Shown here: one piece after another, positions 45,518 through 53,955 of the stretch
How the letters are laid out: each line of letters begins with the position of its first letter
Numbering within the stretch: position 1 is the first letter of the stretch
Assembly (NCBI RefSeq): GCF_014201715.1
Contig: NZ_JACHFD010000018.1
Span: 20,136-84,135 of the forward strand
DNA length: 64,000 nt
Origin: Haloferula luteola
GTDB lineage: Bacteria > Verrucomicrobiota > Verrucomicrobiia > Verrucomicrobiales > Akkermansiaceae
Direction: 5' to 3'
Made by a program: the position numbers and the translations under genes
The notes under the pieces: model-generated
Database searches by the model: none
What the model saw: only the letters and a program-made list of their open reading frames with translations
What the model was told of the DNA's origin: nothing

Positions 45518-47342
45518 GGCGATCCCCACTCAGCAAACGGTTCCGACTCGCAGCGTCCTTCGGGACCCACGGGGGCAACGGAACCGTAAAACGCATTTTC
45601 TCCCCGGTCAGGGGATGCTTCAGGCGGATCCACCATGCATGCAACTGCATCGGCGCATCGCTCGGCTTGAGCGTGGGCTGGTCTCCTCGTTGACGATTCG
45701 GTAAGTAAACCGGATCACCGACAATCGGATGACCCGATTCCCACAGGTGAATGCGAATCTGGTGAGTGCGGCCCGTCAGAGGCTCCACCAACAGCAACGC
45801 CGTGCCGTCATCAAAACGCTCAAGCACCCGAAACTCGGTGCAGGCATCCTGGCCATCGGCGTCAATCTCCCGCGCTCCCAACTCCGTGGCACTTGCTGAG
45901 ATTTTGGATTCGATCCTGAAACAGTCCTCCGGCGGATGCCCATAGACTTTGGCCAAATACCGCTTTTCAACCTCCCCGCGGGCGAATTGAGGCTGCATCA
46001 GCTTGGCAAAATGCCGAGTGCGGGCACCGACCACGACACCGCTGGTATTCGCATCGAGTCGATGCGCAGGACGCGGCACTTCAGGCGACCAGGCTTGGCG
46101 CAGCAGAAACTCAAGCGTGTTGCGATGGAATCGGCCAGATGGGTGCATCGGCAACGGTGCCGGCTTATCAATCGCCCACATCGCTTCATCCTGGTGGATC
46201 AGAGTGATTTGGGCGTTCACCGGGGGCTCCAAGGTTCCAGGGAGAACCCGTAGATATTCTTCCCCGTCCTTGACCCTCCGGTCCACCTTCGCAGCTTCCC
46301 CATCCGGTCCCAGGATTCGACCCTGATCGATCAATTCCAGCCAGGAGTCCCGACCGAAGAACGGGAACAGTCCGTCCAATGCTTCCACCAACGGCTTCCC
46401 CGCCTGAGTCACGGGCATTCGAATCGGCTTAAAATTATCGTAAGGCACACTCCCGGGAAGAGGGTCAATGACCTCATCAAGGGCCGCCTGGCGGGCGACC
46501 CGTTCGGACTCCCTACGGGCTCCATCACTCACGTAACAATACGGGCAGGACTCGCCCTCCACGTAGCGCGGATCCTCTGCTTCGTCCGCTGTCAGCGGCG
46601 TCTGGCAAGCGAAACACACCACCGATCCCGACTCTCGCAGGGCCGGATCAAGTCCCACCCTCTGATCGAACACAAAGCACTCACCCTCGTAGTGCTGATT
46701 GCCGACGATTTCGAAATACTTAAGAATCCCCCCATCGAGCTGATAGACCTCCTTGAAGCCCGACTGCTGCAAAAATGGGGCGGCTTTTTCACAGCGGATG
46801 CCCCCGGTGCAAAAAGTCACCACCGGAGCTTCCTTCATTTCCTCAGGCAACTTCTCCACCGCAGCCGGAAAATCACGGAATCGGTCGATACCGGCAGGGA
46901 GGGCTCCCTTGAAAGTCCCGAGCTTCACCTCGTAGTCATTTCGCGTATCATACAGCACCACCGGCCGACCTTCATCGAGCCAACGCTTCAGTTCCTCAGG
47001 CTTGATCCGTGGCGCTGGGCGATTCACTGGGTCGATGCCCTCGACGCCAAACGCGATGATCTCCTTCTTGATGCGCACCAGCATGCGGCTGAAGGGCTGA
47101 TCCTGACTCTCGCTGTACTTGGGCTGCAAATGCTCCAATCCGGGAATCGTCCGCAACTCAAAGACCAACTCTTCGATGGCCAAATGACGCCCTGCCACAA
47201 ACAGATTGATGCCCTCCGGCGCAATCAGGATGGTCCCCTTGAGATCGTGGCTCTTACAAAAATCCAGCAGGTGAGCACGCAACTCCCGCAGCTCGCGCAA
47301 GGGCGCAAATTCGTACGCGGAAATATTCGTGACCCGAGGCAT
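45489..47342 (-). CDS. trhO: TrhO (rhodanese) fused to RluA-type pseudouridine synthase
   Basis: A 617-residue fusion. Residues 1-330 are TrhO/YceA (UPF0176): MPRVTNISAYEFAP, LKGTILIAPEGINLFVAG and RIKKEIIAFG in the N-terminal domain, then a rhodanese domain with VVLYDTRNDYEVKLGTFKGA and catalytic cysteine C178 in TFCTGGIRCEKAAPF, followed by a four-cysteine cluster (VCFAC and SCPYC). TrhO hydroxylates uridine-34 in tRNA. Residues from about 340 onward are RluA family with VNAQITLIHQDEAMWAIDKPAPLPMHPSG and catalytic aspartate D430 in HRLDANTSG, and C-terminal LTGRTHQIRIHLWESGHPIVGDPVY. Pseudouridine synthases modify tRNA or rRNA. The start at 47342 matches the TrhO N-terminus; the frame is open to 47393. 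A tRNA-Ala gene and its terminator lie just upstream. Confidence 0.93.
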   Translation of the reverse strand: MPRVTNISAYEFAPLRELRELRAHLLDFCKSHDLKGTILIAPEGINLFVAGRHLAIEELVFELRTIPGLEHLQPKYSESQDQPFSRMLVRIKKEIIAFGVEGIDPVNRPAPRIKPEELKRWLDEGRPVVLYDTRNDYEVKLGTFKGALPAGIDRFRDFPAAVEKLPEEMKEAPVVTFCTGGIRCEKAAPFLQQSGFKEVYQLDGGILKYFEIVGNQHYEGECFVFDQRVGLDPALRESGSVVCFACQTPLTADEAEDPRYVEGESCPYCYVSDGARRESERVARQAALDEVIDPLPGSVPYDNFKPIRMPVTQAGKPLVEALDGLFPFFGRDSWLELIDQGRILGPDGEAAKVDRRVKDGEEYLRVLPGTLEPPVNAQITLIHQDEAMWAIDKPAPLPMHPSGRFHRNTLEFLLRQAWSPEVPRPAHRLDANTSGVVVGARTRHFAKLMQPQFARGEVEKRYLAKVYGHPPEDCFRIESKISASATELGAREIDADGQDACTEFRVLERFDDGTALLLVEPLTGRTHQIRIHLWESGHPIVGDPVYLPNRQRGDQPTLKPSDAPMQLHAWWIRLKHPLTGEKMRFTVPLPPWVPKDAASRNRLLSGDRLSSPASPTG

Positions 47343-47423
47343 CACAGTCAATTTCTCCGAATCTTCGTCGTCTGCCAAGTTACGGGAACACACGGGGCAC
47401 GCTGGCTAAGTTGGGCAGGATTC

Positions 47424-47452
47424 AAAAAAACCACTCATCCATTCATGAGTGG
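47424..47452 (-). terminator. Intrinsic terminator downstream of tRNA-Ala
   Basis: On the minus strand CCACTCAT (47452-47445) pairs with ATGAGTGG (47438-47431), a perfect 8-bp stem with a 6-base loop, followed by TTTTTTT (47430-47424). It ends the tRNA transcript before the TrhO gene. Confidence 0.85.
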
Positions 47453-47468
47453 CCTTGCAGCTTGGATT

Positions 47469-47489
47469 CACTCCGCGAATCGCGGAGTG
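47469..47489 (-). other. Hairpin immediately after the tRNA 3' end
   Basis: CACTCCGCG (47489-47481) pairs with CGCGGAGTG (47477-47469) around ATT. Its first two bases overlap the encoded CCA. No T-run follows, so it may help 3' processing rather than terminate. Confidence 0.5.
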
Positions 47490-47563
47490 GTGGAGCATAG
47501 CGGATTCGAACCGCTGACCCCTTGCATGCCATGCAAGTGCTCTACCAACTGAGCTAATGCCCC
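47488..47563 (-). tRNA. tRNA-Ala (anticodon GGC)
   Basis: The minus strand reads GGGGCATTAGCTCAGTTGG at the 5' end and GGTTCGAATCC in the T arm. The anticodon stem CTTGC/GCAAG closes the loop ATGGCAT, giving anticodon GGC. The acceptor stem GGGGCAT pairs with ATGCTCC (one G-T), then discriminator A and an encoded CCA. 76 bases including CCA. Confidence 0.96.
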
Positions 47564-47743
47564 TTTCCTCCTCAAAGATTCGGATCAGGCCCGCCGGAGC
47601 GGGGTGCGCGGTTGATAGGGGCATCCCCCGAACCGCGCAAGAAGTTTTTGAGGGGAAATGATGACTTCGCCCAAATCCGCGATTTCTCGGATCTTGCCCC
47701 CCATTTCTTGACGCATCCCCTCACCGGTTCAGGTTGGGCGGAC

Positions 47744-49051
47744 ATGCTACGCAAATCCCTCGTACTGCCGACTTTCTTGGTGGCGGCGATGGCCTTCGCG
47801 GCCCCTCTTTCCGCCCAAAGCGAGCCCTCTGCTTCCCCCACTGCCGCGGCCGAAACGACCCCAGCCGTGGATCCGGAAGTCGATACCGATACCCTCGCCA
47901 TTCAGCTCGATCCCCTCACTCGGGACGAAATCCAATCCACCATGGAGCGCTGGTTCGAGCAATTGCGCATCACTTCAGGCAAAGTCGCTGCGGCAGAGAT
48001 CGCCGTCCGACAAGGCTCCGGCAATCGAACGGAATTGACCCAGCTCCGGGACCAACGCGATCAACTTCTCAAACGCTTCGACGTCATTCTCAAAGCCTAT
48101 GAAGTCAAAGGCGGAGACCCTTCTCAGGAAAAGGCCTACGCAGCCGCAGTCGCCGGCATCAAATCCGACCCGAAGGATATCGGCTCCTTTCTCCACGACA
48201 CTCAAGAGTGGCTGCGGTCCAAAGATGGCGGCATCCATTGGTTGTTTGCCGCCCTGCAATTCATAGGAATCATGGTGGTCTTCTGGTTCCTGGCGGCCCT
48301 GATCGCTCGGCTCACGGAAAGGGCCTTGGAAAAAGGCTCCCACCTTTCCGGACTCTTACGGACCTTCATCAAAACCTGGATTCGCCGCGTCGTCGTCATC
48401 GTCGGTCTCATCGTGGCCCTCGGAACGGTTGGCGTGAATGTCGGAGCCGCCCTCGCCCTGATCGGCGGCGGTGCATTCATCTTGGGATTCGCCTTGCAAG
48501 ACACCCTCGGGAACCTCGCGAACGGACTCATGCTCCTGATCAATCGTCCTTTCGATGTCGGAGACGCCGTCGAAGTCGGAGGCGTCTCCGGCTCCGTGGT
48601 CAGCGTCAGTCTCGTCAACACCACCATCCGCACCTGGGACAACAAAAAGGTCCTCGTGCCCAACAAGAGTGTCTGGGGCCAAACCATCACCAACATCACC
48701 GGCATGCCCACCCGCCGAGTCGATATGGTCTTCGGCATCGGATACGACGACGATACCGACCTCGCTGAGGAAATCCTCCGCCGTCTCGTCACCCAGCATG
48801 AACTCACGCTCGAAGACCCCGCTCCTCAGGTCGAACTCCATGAGCTGGCCGATTCATCGATCAACTTCATCTGCCGCCCATGGGCGAAAACCAGCGACTA
48901 CTGGCGAGTGCACTGGGACATCACCAAGGCGGTGAAAAAGGAATTCGATGCCGCCGGCATCTCCATTCCCTTTCCGCAACGCGACGTCCACGTCTACCAC
49001 GAGAACGCCGCCCGCCTGGACTCCTCCGAAAGCTCGGAAAAGCCCGCTTGA
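47744..49051 (+). CDS. Mechanosensitive channel, MscS family
   Basis: A 435-residue channel with a cleavable signal-like N-terminus (MLRKSLVLPTFLVAAMAFAAPLSAQ), a predicted periplasmic coiled-coil-like helical stretch (MERWFEQLRITSGKVAAAEIAVRQG...ELTQLRDQRDQLLKRFDVIL), two hydrophobic helices (LFAALQFIGIMVVFWFLAALIA and VVVIVGLIVALGTV), and the pore-lining TM3 and beta domain (GVNVGAALALIGGGAFILGFALQDTLGNLANGLMLLINRPFDVGDAVEVGG, TTIRTWDNKKVLVPNKSVWG). It gates in response to membrane tension and releases solutes on osmotic downshift. It is longer than E. coli MscS (286) because of the N-terminal extension. The start at 47744 matches the signal peptide. Convergent with the thioredoxin-like gene, which ends 1 bp later. 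Confidence 0.94.
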   Translation: MLRKSLVLPTFLVAAMAFAAPLSAQSEPSASPTAAAETTPAVDPEVDTDTLAIQLDPLTRDEIQSTMERWFEQLRITSGKVAAAEIAVRQGSGNRTELTQLRDQRDQLLKRFDVILKAYEVKGGDPSQEKAYAAAVAGIKSDPKDIGSFLHDTQEWLRSKDGGIHWLFAALQFIGIMVVFWFLAALIARLTERALEKGSHLSGLLRTFIKTWIRRVVVIVGLIVALGTVGVNVGAALALIGGGAFILGFALQDTLGNLANGLMLLINRPFDVGDAVEVGGVSGSVVSVSLVNTTIRTWDNKKVLVPNKSVWGQTITNITGMPTRRVDMVFGIGYDDDTDLAEEILRRLVTQHELTLEDPAPQVELHELADSSINFICRPWAKTSDYWRVHWDITKAVKKEFDAAGISIPFPQRDVHVYHENAARLDSSESSEKPA

Positions 49052-49957
49052 TCATTCGATGCCGCGCAGCCGCTTCTGCTCGGCGATCCACTCCTGATCT
49101 TCCACCGAAAGCCGGAATTCCTTGGTCTTGGCGCGATTCCCATCGGGTTCCACCAAGATCAAGTCCCCCTTGTGATAAGAGACCAATTTGGCGAAAATCT
49201 TGCGCCCACGAGGATCGGACCACATCCGGTATCCCTTTTTCTCCATCGTTTTCAACCAGGCGGCGTGCGACTTCTTCGCCAAAAGCTCCGCCTGCCGCAG
49301 CAAACCCCATTTGTATTCCGCCTCACCCCGGCGATAACCTCGGTATTTCCCGATCACCTCGCCGGCCGGAGTCAGCACCACCAAAGTCGGCTGACCCAAA
49401 ACCTTGTAGCGCTTCTTCATCTCCTTGATGAAAGCAGCCTTCGCCGCAGGTTCGTTTTCGGTTTTGTCGCCCGTGACCCGCTGGTCGAACATCAAGCGCA
49501 CATAGTGGTCCTGCGCCCAATCTTCGAATTCCTGTTGAGAAAAGAGTTCTTCGCTCAGGGCTTTGCAATTGGGGCTATTTTGGGAGTCGGTGAACCAAAT
49601 CAACACGGGCTTCCCCGTTTGCCGCGCTTCCTTCAGCGCATTCGTGTAGCTCCGCCGCCACGGACCCTCCGTTGGGGCTGCATCCAATAGCTCCTTCAGT
49701 TCAGTGGTGATCGCATCCGGATCCTCCGCATCCGGATCCGTGAAAACAATTTCATCCGGATTCATCACCACGCCCGGGTTGTCCTTCAATTGGTCGACCA
49801 GTCCAGTCTCCTGAGTCAGGGGTGTTCCTCCCCCTGCCATTCGGGGGGGAACGGCCCCCGGTGGCAACGGCCCCGAAGCGCCGGCGGATTCCGGAGATTC
49901 AGTGCCACAACTGGCGAGTCCGATCGCCATCAACCCTGGGAGCCATTTCCAATGCAT
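49052..49957 (-). CDS. Thioredoxin-fold lipoprotein
   Basis: A 301-residue lipoprotein: MHWKWLPGLMAIGLASCGTESPES has lipobox LASC (C17). After a Pro/Gly-rich linker, a thioredoxin-like domain runs from about 95 to 215: SYTNALKEARQTGKPVLIWFTDSQNSPNCKALSEELFSQQEFEDWAQDHYVRLMFDQ, then YKVLGQPTLVVLTPAGEVIGKYRGY with the conserved cis-Pro before T. The usual CxxC is replaced by SPNC, leaving one cysteine, so it is unlikely to be a standard disulfide oxidoreductase. The C-terminal region (MWSDPRGRKIFAKLVSYHKGDLILVEPDGN) carries the SHD1-like 'W.d..G.....A.l....' pattern common in verrucomicrobial surface proteins. Confidence 0.86.
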   Translation of the reverse strand: MHWKWLPGLMAIGLASCGTESPESAGASGPLPPGAVPPRMAGGGTPLTQETGLVDQLKDNPGVVMNPDEIVFTDPDAEDPDAITTELKELLDAAPTEGPWRRSYTNALKEARQTGKPVLIWFTDSQNSPNCKALSEELFSQQEFEDWAQDHYVRLMFDQRVTGDKTENEPAAKAAFIKEMKKRYKVLGQPTLVVLTPAGEVIGKYRGYRRGEAEYKWGLLRQAELLAKKSHAAWLKTMEKKGYRMWSDPRGRKIFAKLVSYHKGDLILVEPDGNRAKTKEFRLSVEDQEWIAEQKRLRGIE

Positions 49958-50064
49958 GGCCCACCCCTACCCACTCGTTTGGAAGTTGGCAATCCACGGT
50001 CGGTTTGCCTTGCCGACCGCCCCGACCTCGGCAGACTGCCCCGCGACCCCGACATCCGACCGCG

Positions 50065-51699
50065 ATGAAGCAAGTGTTCCTCCTCATTCTGACCCTCCTG
50101 TCGTTTTCGGTCCCCGCCTTGGCTGCGGCAGGCCACGGCGAGCCGCCTCCCTTCAAGGTGAAAATGGATCAATTCACCGAACTCGAAGCCGCTGCCGGCA
50201 AAACCGGCATCATGGATCGACTTTCCTACCGAGTTTCCGAAGAGCCTTTCCTCCTCGTCGCCACCATCATCTTCGTGCTGGCGATCCTCCACACCTTCTT
50301 CGCCGTCCCGATCACCAAATACGCGCACAAGGTCCAGCATGACCACGACGCGAAGATCCGCCGAGAAAAAGAAGCCGCCGGGGAAAGCGCCTACGCTCAA
50401 GACATGGTGAGCTTCAAAGCCACCGCCCTCCACTTCCTCGGCGAAATCGAGGCCATCTTTGGAATCTGGGTGATCGTCCTGATGGCCGCCATGCTGGCGT
50501 TCTACGATGTCAGCGCGGTGGAGTCCTACATGGCCTCCGTCAATTTCACCGAGCCGATGTTCGTGGTGGTCATCATGGCTCTCGCCTCCACTCGCCCCGT
50601 GCTCCGCTTCGCCGAGTCCTGCCTCGGCATTTTCGCCAAACTCGGCAAAGAAACCCCCACCGCATGGTGGCTTTCGATTCTCATCATCGGCCCACTGCTG
50701 GGCTCCTTCATCACGGAACCCGGAGCCATGACCATCTCGGCCATGCTCCTCGCCAAGAAGTTCTATGCCCTCCGGCCTTCGCCGAAATTCGCCTACGGAA
50801 CCCTCGGACTCCTGTTTGTGAACGTCTCCGTTGGCGGTGTCCTCACCAACTTCGCCGCACCGCCCGTCCTGATGGTCGCCGCACCGTCGAAGTGGGACCT
50901 CACCACCATGGAAATGCTCACCCACTACGGCGATAAGGCCGTCATGGGAGTGATCGCCTCCGCCATCCTCTACTTCCTGTTTTTCCGCAAAGAACTCCAG
51001 GAAATGGGTCGCAAACTCGCCGATCACGATGGCGACGGCAAAGGCGACCTCGGTGGCAAGCACCGGGCCATCCCGGTTTGGGTCACCATCGTCCATCTCC
51101 TGTTCATGGGCATCACCGTCTACTTTGCCCACTATCCCTCGATCTTCGTCGGCGCATTCCTGTTCTTCCTCGCCTTCCGCCTGGCCACCGCTCACTACCA
51201 AGATGAGGTCAACCTGCGCGGACCCGTGCTCGTCGGCTTTTTCCTCTCCGGCCTCGTCATCCATGGTGGATTGCAGGGCTGGTGGCTCGCCCCCATCCTC
51301 AGCAGCCTCGATCAATGGCCGCTGTTCATCGGTTCGACCATCCTCACCTCTTTCAATGACAACGCGGCCATCACCTTCTTGGCCAGCCAGGTGCCAGGCC
51401 TGGGCGCTCACATGAAATACGCAGTCCTCGCCGGCGCCGTGACCGGAGGTGGACTCACCGTCATCGCCAATGCTCCGAACCCGGCCGGACAGGCCCTCCT
51501 CGGTCGCTTCTTTGGCGATGGGATTTCTCCCGCCAAATTGGCCGCCTCCGCACTCATTCCCACCATCCTGGTCGGAAGCCTGTTCATGTTCTTCCCGGAT
51601 CCCGGGATCGACAAAATGTTCGAACTGAAGACTCCCGAAGCCCACTCCGAAGTGCTTCCCGCCGCAGAATCTCCCGAGGCAGCCCCCACGGCCCACTAA
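50065..51699 (+). CDS. Putative Na+/H+ antiporter (Na_H_antiport_3 family)
   Basis: A 544-residue protein with an N-terminal signal-like segment (MKQVFLLILTLLSFSVPALAAAGHG) then 12 or so membrane helices. Signature stretches are FGIWVIVLMAAMLAFYDV, AWWLSILIIGPLLGSFITEPGAMTISAMLLAKKFY, GTLGLLFVNVSVGGVLTNFAAPPVLMVA, FFLSGLVIHGGLQGWWLAPILSSL, ILTSFNDNAAITFLASQVPG and AVTGGGLTVIANAPNPAGQALL. These match the putative Na+/H+ antiporter family seen in many Gram-negative bacteria. The soluble loop HDGDGKGDLGGK looks like a short Ca-binding-type Asp loop. It is followed 4 bp later by the riboflavin synthase start, so the two may be co-transcribed. Confidence 0.93.
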   Translation: MKQVFLLILTLLSFSVPALAAAGHGEPPPFKVKMDQFTELEAAAGKTGIMDRLSYRVSEEPFLLVATIIFVLAILHTFFAVPITKYAHKVQHDHDAKIRREKEAAGESAYAQDMVSFKATALHFLGEIEAIFGIWVIVLMAAMLAFYDVSAVESYMASVNFTEPMFVVVIMALASTRPVLRFAESCLGIFAKLGKETPTAWWLSILIIGPLLGSFITEPGAMTISAMLLAKKFYALRPSPKFAYGTLGLLFVNVSVGGVLTNFAAPPVLMVAAPSKWDLTTMEMLTHYGDKAVMGVIASAILYFLFFRKELQEMGRKLADHDGDGKGDLGGKHRAIPVWVTIVHLLFMGITVYFAHYPSIFVGAFLFFLAFRLATAHYQDEVNLRGPVLVGFFLSGLVIHGGLQGWWLAPILSSLDQWPLFIGSTILTSFNDNAAITFLASQVPGLGAHMKYAVLAGAVTGGGLTVIANAPNPAGQALLGRFFGDGISPAKLAASALIPTILVGSLFMFFPDPGIDKMFELKTPEAHSEVLPAAESPEAAPTAH

Positions 51700-51703
51700 C
51701 GTC

Positions 51704-52291
51704 ATGTTCACCGGCCTCGTTGAAGCCACCGGCTGCGTCCGCTCGATTGAATTCCGCGGCGATCAGGCCCGCCTCACCCTCGACCTCCCTTTCGCCGCGG
51801 AATTGGCGGAAGGGGATTCGGTCGCCATCAATGGAGTTTGCCTCACCGTCATCCACCTCGATGCCAAGGGCGCTGGCTTCGACGTCCTGCGCCAAACCCT
51901 GGAAGTCACCTCCTTGGGAGATCTCACCGAGGGCTCCCTCGTCAACCTAGAGCGGGCCCTCCGCGTCGGAGATCGCCTCGGCGGGCATTTCGTTCTCGGC
52001 CATGTCGACGCCACCGGTCTCGTCGAAGCCGTCGAGCCCATAGGGCAGGACCACCGCTTCGCCCTGAGATTGCCCCGCCATCTCGTTCCCTACTGCATCG
52101 ACAAAGGCTCCCTCGCCATTGACGGAATTTCCCTAACCATCGCCTCCCTCGAGGACGACCTCGCGACCTTTTGGATCATTCCCCACACGTTCGCGCACAC
52201 CAACGTCCACACCCGGAGCGCTGGCCAACGAGTCAATTTGGAAGTCGACGTCCTCGCCAAGCACGTCGCCAAGCTTCTCGGAAAAGCTTGA
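51704..52291 (+). CDS. ribE: Riboflavin synthase alpha subunit
   Basis: A 195-residue riboflavin synthase with two lumazine-binding barrels. The N-terminus MFTGLVEATGCV is diagnostic, and the first barrel has EGDSVAINGVCLTV and GHFVLGHVDATG; the second barrel repeats with KGSLAIDGISLTIA and FWIIPHTFAHTNVH. The enzyme dismutates two 6,7-dimethyl-8-ribityllumazine molecules into riboflavin. Here it is away from other rib genes and follows a Na+/H+ antiporter gene after 4 bp. No FMN riboswitch is seen in front of it. It ends 8 bp from the convergent DUF2752 gene. Confidence 0.96.
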   Translation: MFTGLVEATGCVRSIEFRGDQARLTLDLPFAAELAEGDSVAINGVCLTVIHLDAKGAGFDVLRQTLEVTSLGDLTEGSLVNLERALRVGDRLGGHFVLGHVDATGLVEAVEPIGQDHRFALRLPRHLVPYCIDKGSLAIDGISLTIASLEDDLATFWIIPHTFAHTNVHTRSAGQRVNLEVDVLAKHVAKLLGKA

Positions 52292-52299
52292 TCGCTTGA

Positions 52300-52710
52300 T
52301 CATCGCCCCCCTGGGGCCAGCCAACAAAAAGGCACCCAGGGAAGGTTCCGAAGCACCCCGAAAGCCACCACCACGGCCACCCAGCCCAAGGCTTGCCGGG
52401 TGCTCATGTTCAGAGGCCGCTTCGGCGGCTGGCCTCGCAACCATGCCCACAAGGAGGGCGCCAACCCGATGAACCCCAGGGGCATCAGGATCATCCCCAG
52501 CGGATTGAACCGAAAGGCATTCCATCCATCACCTTTCAGCAAAGCCTCCAGGGCACGCGTCATTCCACAGCCAGGGCAATAGAGCCCCGTCCAACGATTC
52601 CATCCGCAGGAACTCGGCAGCCCCGGATCTCGACCCAATGCCCAGACAAGAGCCGCCGCTCCCAGGCCAACGACCAAGGCAAGGAGGGTGACACGTCCCG
52701 CCGCCTTCAT
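52300..52710 (-). CDS. DUF2752 small membrane protein
   Basis: A 136-residue membrane protein starting MKAAGRVTLLALVVGLGAAALVWALG. The motif GLYCPGCGMTRALEALLKGD, with the CPxCG core, defines DUF2752. Three or so hydrophobic helices follow (NPLGMILMPLGFIGLAPSLWAW and ALGWVAVVVAFGVLR). The function is unknown; members are common in Bacteroidetes and Verrucomicrobia. It starts 4 bp after the stop of the E2 gene on the same strand. Confidence 0.88.
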   Translation of the reverse strand: MKAAGRVTLLALVVGLGAAALVWALGRDPGLPSSCGWNRWTGLYCPGCGMTRALEALLKGDGWNAFRFNPLGMILMPLGFIGLAPSLWAWLRGQPPKRPLNMSTRQALGWVAVVVAFGVLRNLPWVPFCWLAPGGR

Positions 52711-52714
52711 CGCC

Positions 52715-53950
52715 CTACAGCCCCGCGGGTGATTGCAACAAGTCGGCAATCCGACCCAGCAACAGACCCGCTCCGCCACCATCGACCACACGGTGATCAA
52801 AGGTCACGATCAACTCTGCTTCCGTGGCGGGCACAAATGCTTCAACCTGAGCACTCCACACCGGCTTTTTCACCCCGGCAGCCAATCCCAAAATCAAGGT
52901 CTCATTTGGTAGAGGAATCGGCGTTCCATGGGTCAAACCGAAAGTGCCGAAGTTCGTCACCGTCGCGATCCCGCCCTTGGTGTCGTCCTCACGCAATCGC
53001 CGCCGACGCGCGCGGTCGACCATGTTCGCGTATTCATCGGTCAACTGCGCCAAAGTCATCGTGTCCACATTTCGCAACACCGGAACCACCACGCCATCTT
53101 CCACCTGCACCGCCACTCCGATATCAAAGGCCCGGGGGTGAACAATCCGCTCGCCAATCAAGAAACCCGCACTGGCCGGATCCTCGGCCAAGGCCTTCGC
53201 AAATGCTCGCAAGACATACAAGGTCAGCCCCGGTTTCGGATCCTGCTGCCGTCGATGCTCGAGCACCCGATCCAACAACACCGGGCGACTCACGGTCGCC
53301 AGCGGTCGCGTCCAGCTCCGACGCATCGCATCCGCCACCGCCAATCGCATCGGTGAAGCATGGCTGCTCGGCCATTTCGAAATGTAATCGAGGAATTTCT
53401 CCAAGTCCTCGACCGTCACTCGTCCGCCCGCCCCGGTTCCCACCACGGCCGAAATGTCCGCTTCACGCAGTCCCATCTCGTCCATCCGCGCACGCATTCG
53501 CGGTGAAATGTAGTGCGCCCCCTTCACACCTGCCGGCACCGGAAGGCCACGCACACTGGGCTCCACCACCGGCTGCAATTCTTCGTAGCTGTCGTCGTCG
53601 ACGGCGAAATGCAGATTCTCTTCGCCCTTCGAGGCGATCGGTTGCTCCGCCGACCGGCTTTCCGCCGCAGCCTCCAAGGTTTCCACACCCGTGCGCATCG
53701 CCTCATCCTCCGTCACCTCCAGGAACCCCAAGGTACTCCCGACGGCGTAGGTCTTCCCCTCCTCCGCCAAAATCTCCTTCACCGTACCTCGGCACAGCGT
53801 GGTCACTCCCATCGTCGCTTTTTGCGTTTCCACTTCAATGACCTCTTGATCCGCCTCCACCACGCCACCCGGCGTGATATCAATACGGATCACGGTCGCC
53901 TCAGCAATGGATTCGCCCAATTGGGGCATCAGGATCGGAACAGTCGGCAT
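52715..53950 (-). CDS. 2-oxoacid dehydrogenase E2, dihydrolipoyl acyltransferase
   Basis: A 411-residue E2. The lipoyl domain (1-80) starts MPTVPILMPQLGESIAEATVI, with the lipoyl lysine K44 in VETQKATMGV. The peripheral subunit-binding domain (about 130-170) reads YISPRMRARMDEMGLREADISAVVGTGAGGRVTVEDLEKFL, and the catalytic domain contains VTFDHRVVDGGGAG with the HxxxDG active site. The lipoylated enzyme transfers acyl groups to CoA. It forms a unit with the E1 genes upstream; no E3 gene is visible. Which 2-oxoacid or acetoin is used cannot be decided from sequence. Confidence 0.94.
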   Translation of the reverse strand: MPTVPILMPQLGESIAEATVIRIDITPGGVVEADQEVIEVETQKATMGVTTLCRGTVKEILAEEGKTYAVGSTLGFLEVTEDEAMRTGVETLEAAAESRSAEQPIASKGEENLHFAVDDDSYEELQPVVEPSVRGLPVPAGVKGAHYISPRMRARMDEMGLREADISAVVGTGAGGRVTVEDLEKFLDYISKWPSSHASPMRLAVADAMRRSWTRPLATVSRPVLLDRVLEHRRQQDPKPGLTLYVLRAFAKALAEDPASAGFLIGERIVHPRAFDIGVAVQVEDGVVVPVLRNVDTMTLAQLTDEYANMVDRARRRRLREDDTKGGIATVTNFGTFGLTHGTPIPLPNETLILGLAAGVKKPVWSAQVEAFVPATEAELIVTFDHRVVDGGGAGLLLGRIADLLQSPAGL

Positions 53951-53955
53951 GACGG

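Noticed and set aside
51600..51704. FMN riboswitch before the riboflavin synthase gene
   Set aside because: The gap to the preceding gene is only 4 bp and no RFN-like motifs are visible.
49930..51729. 599-codon minus-strand frame opposite the Na+/H+ antiporter
   Set aside because: Acidic low-complexity shadow; the plus-strand frame has clear membrane helices and family motifs.
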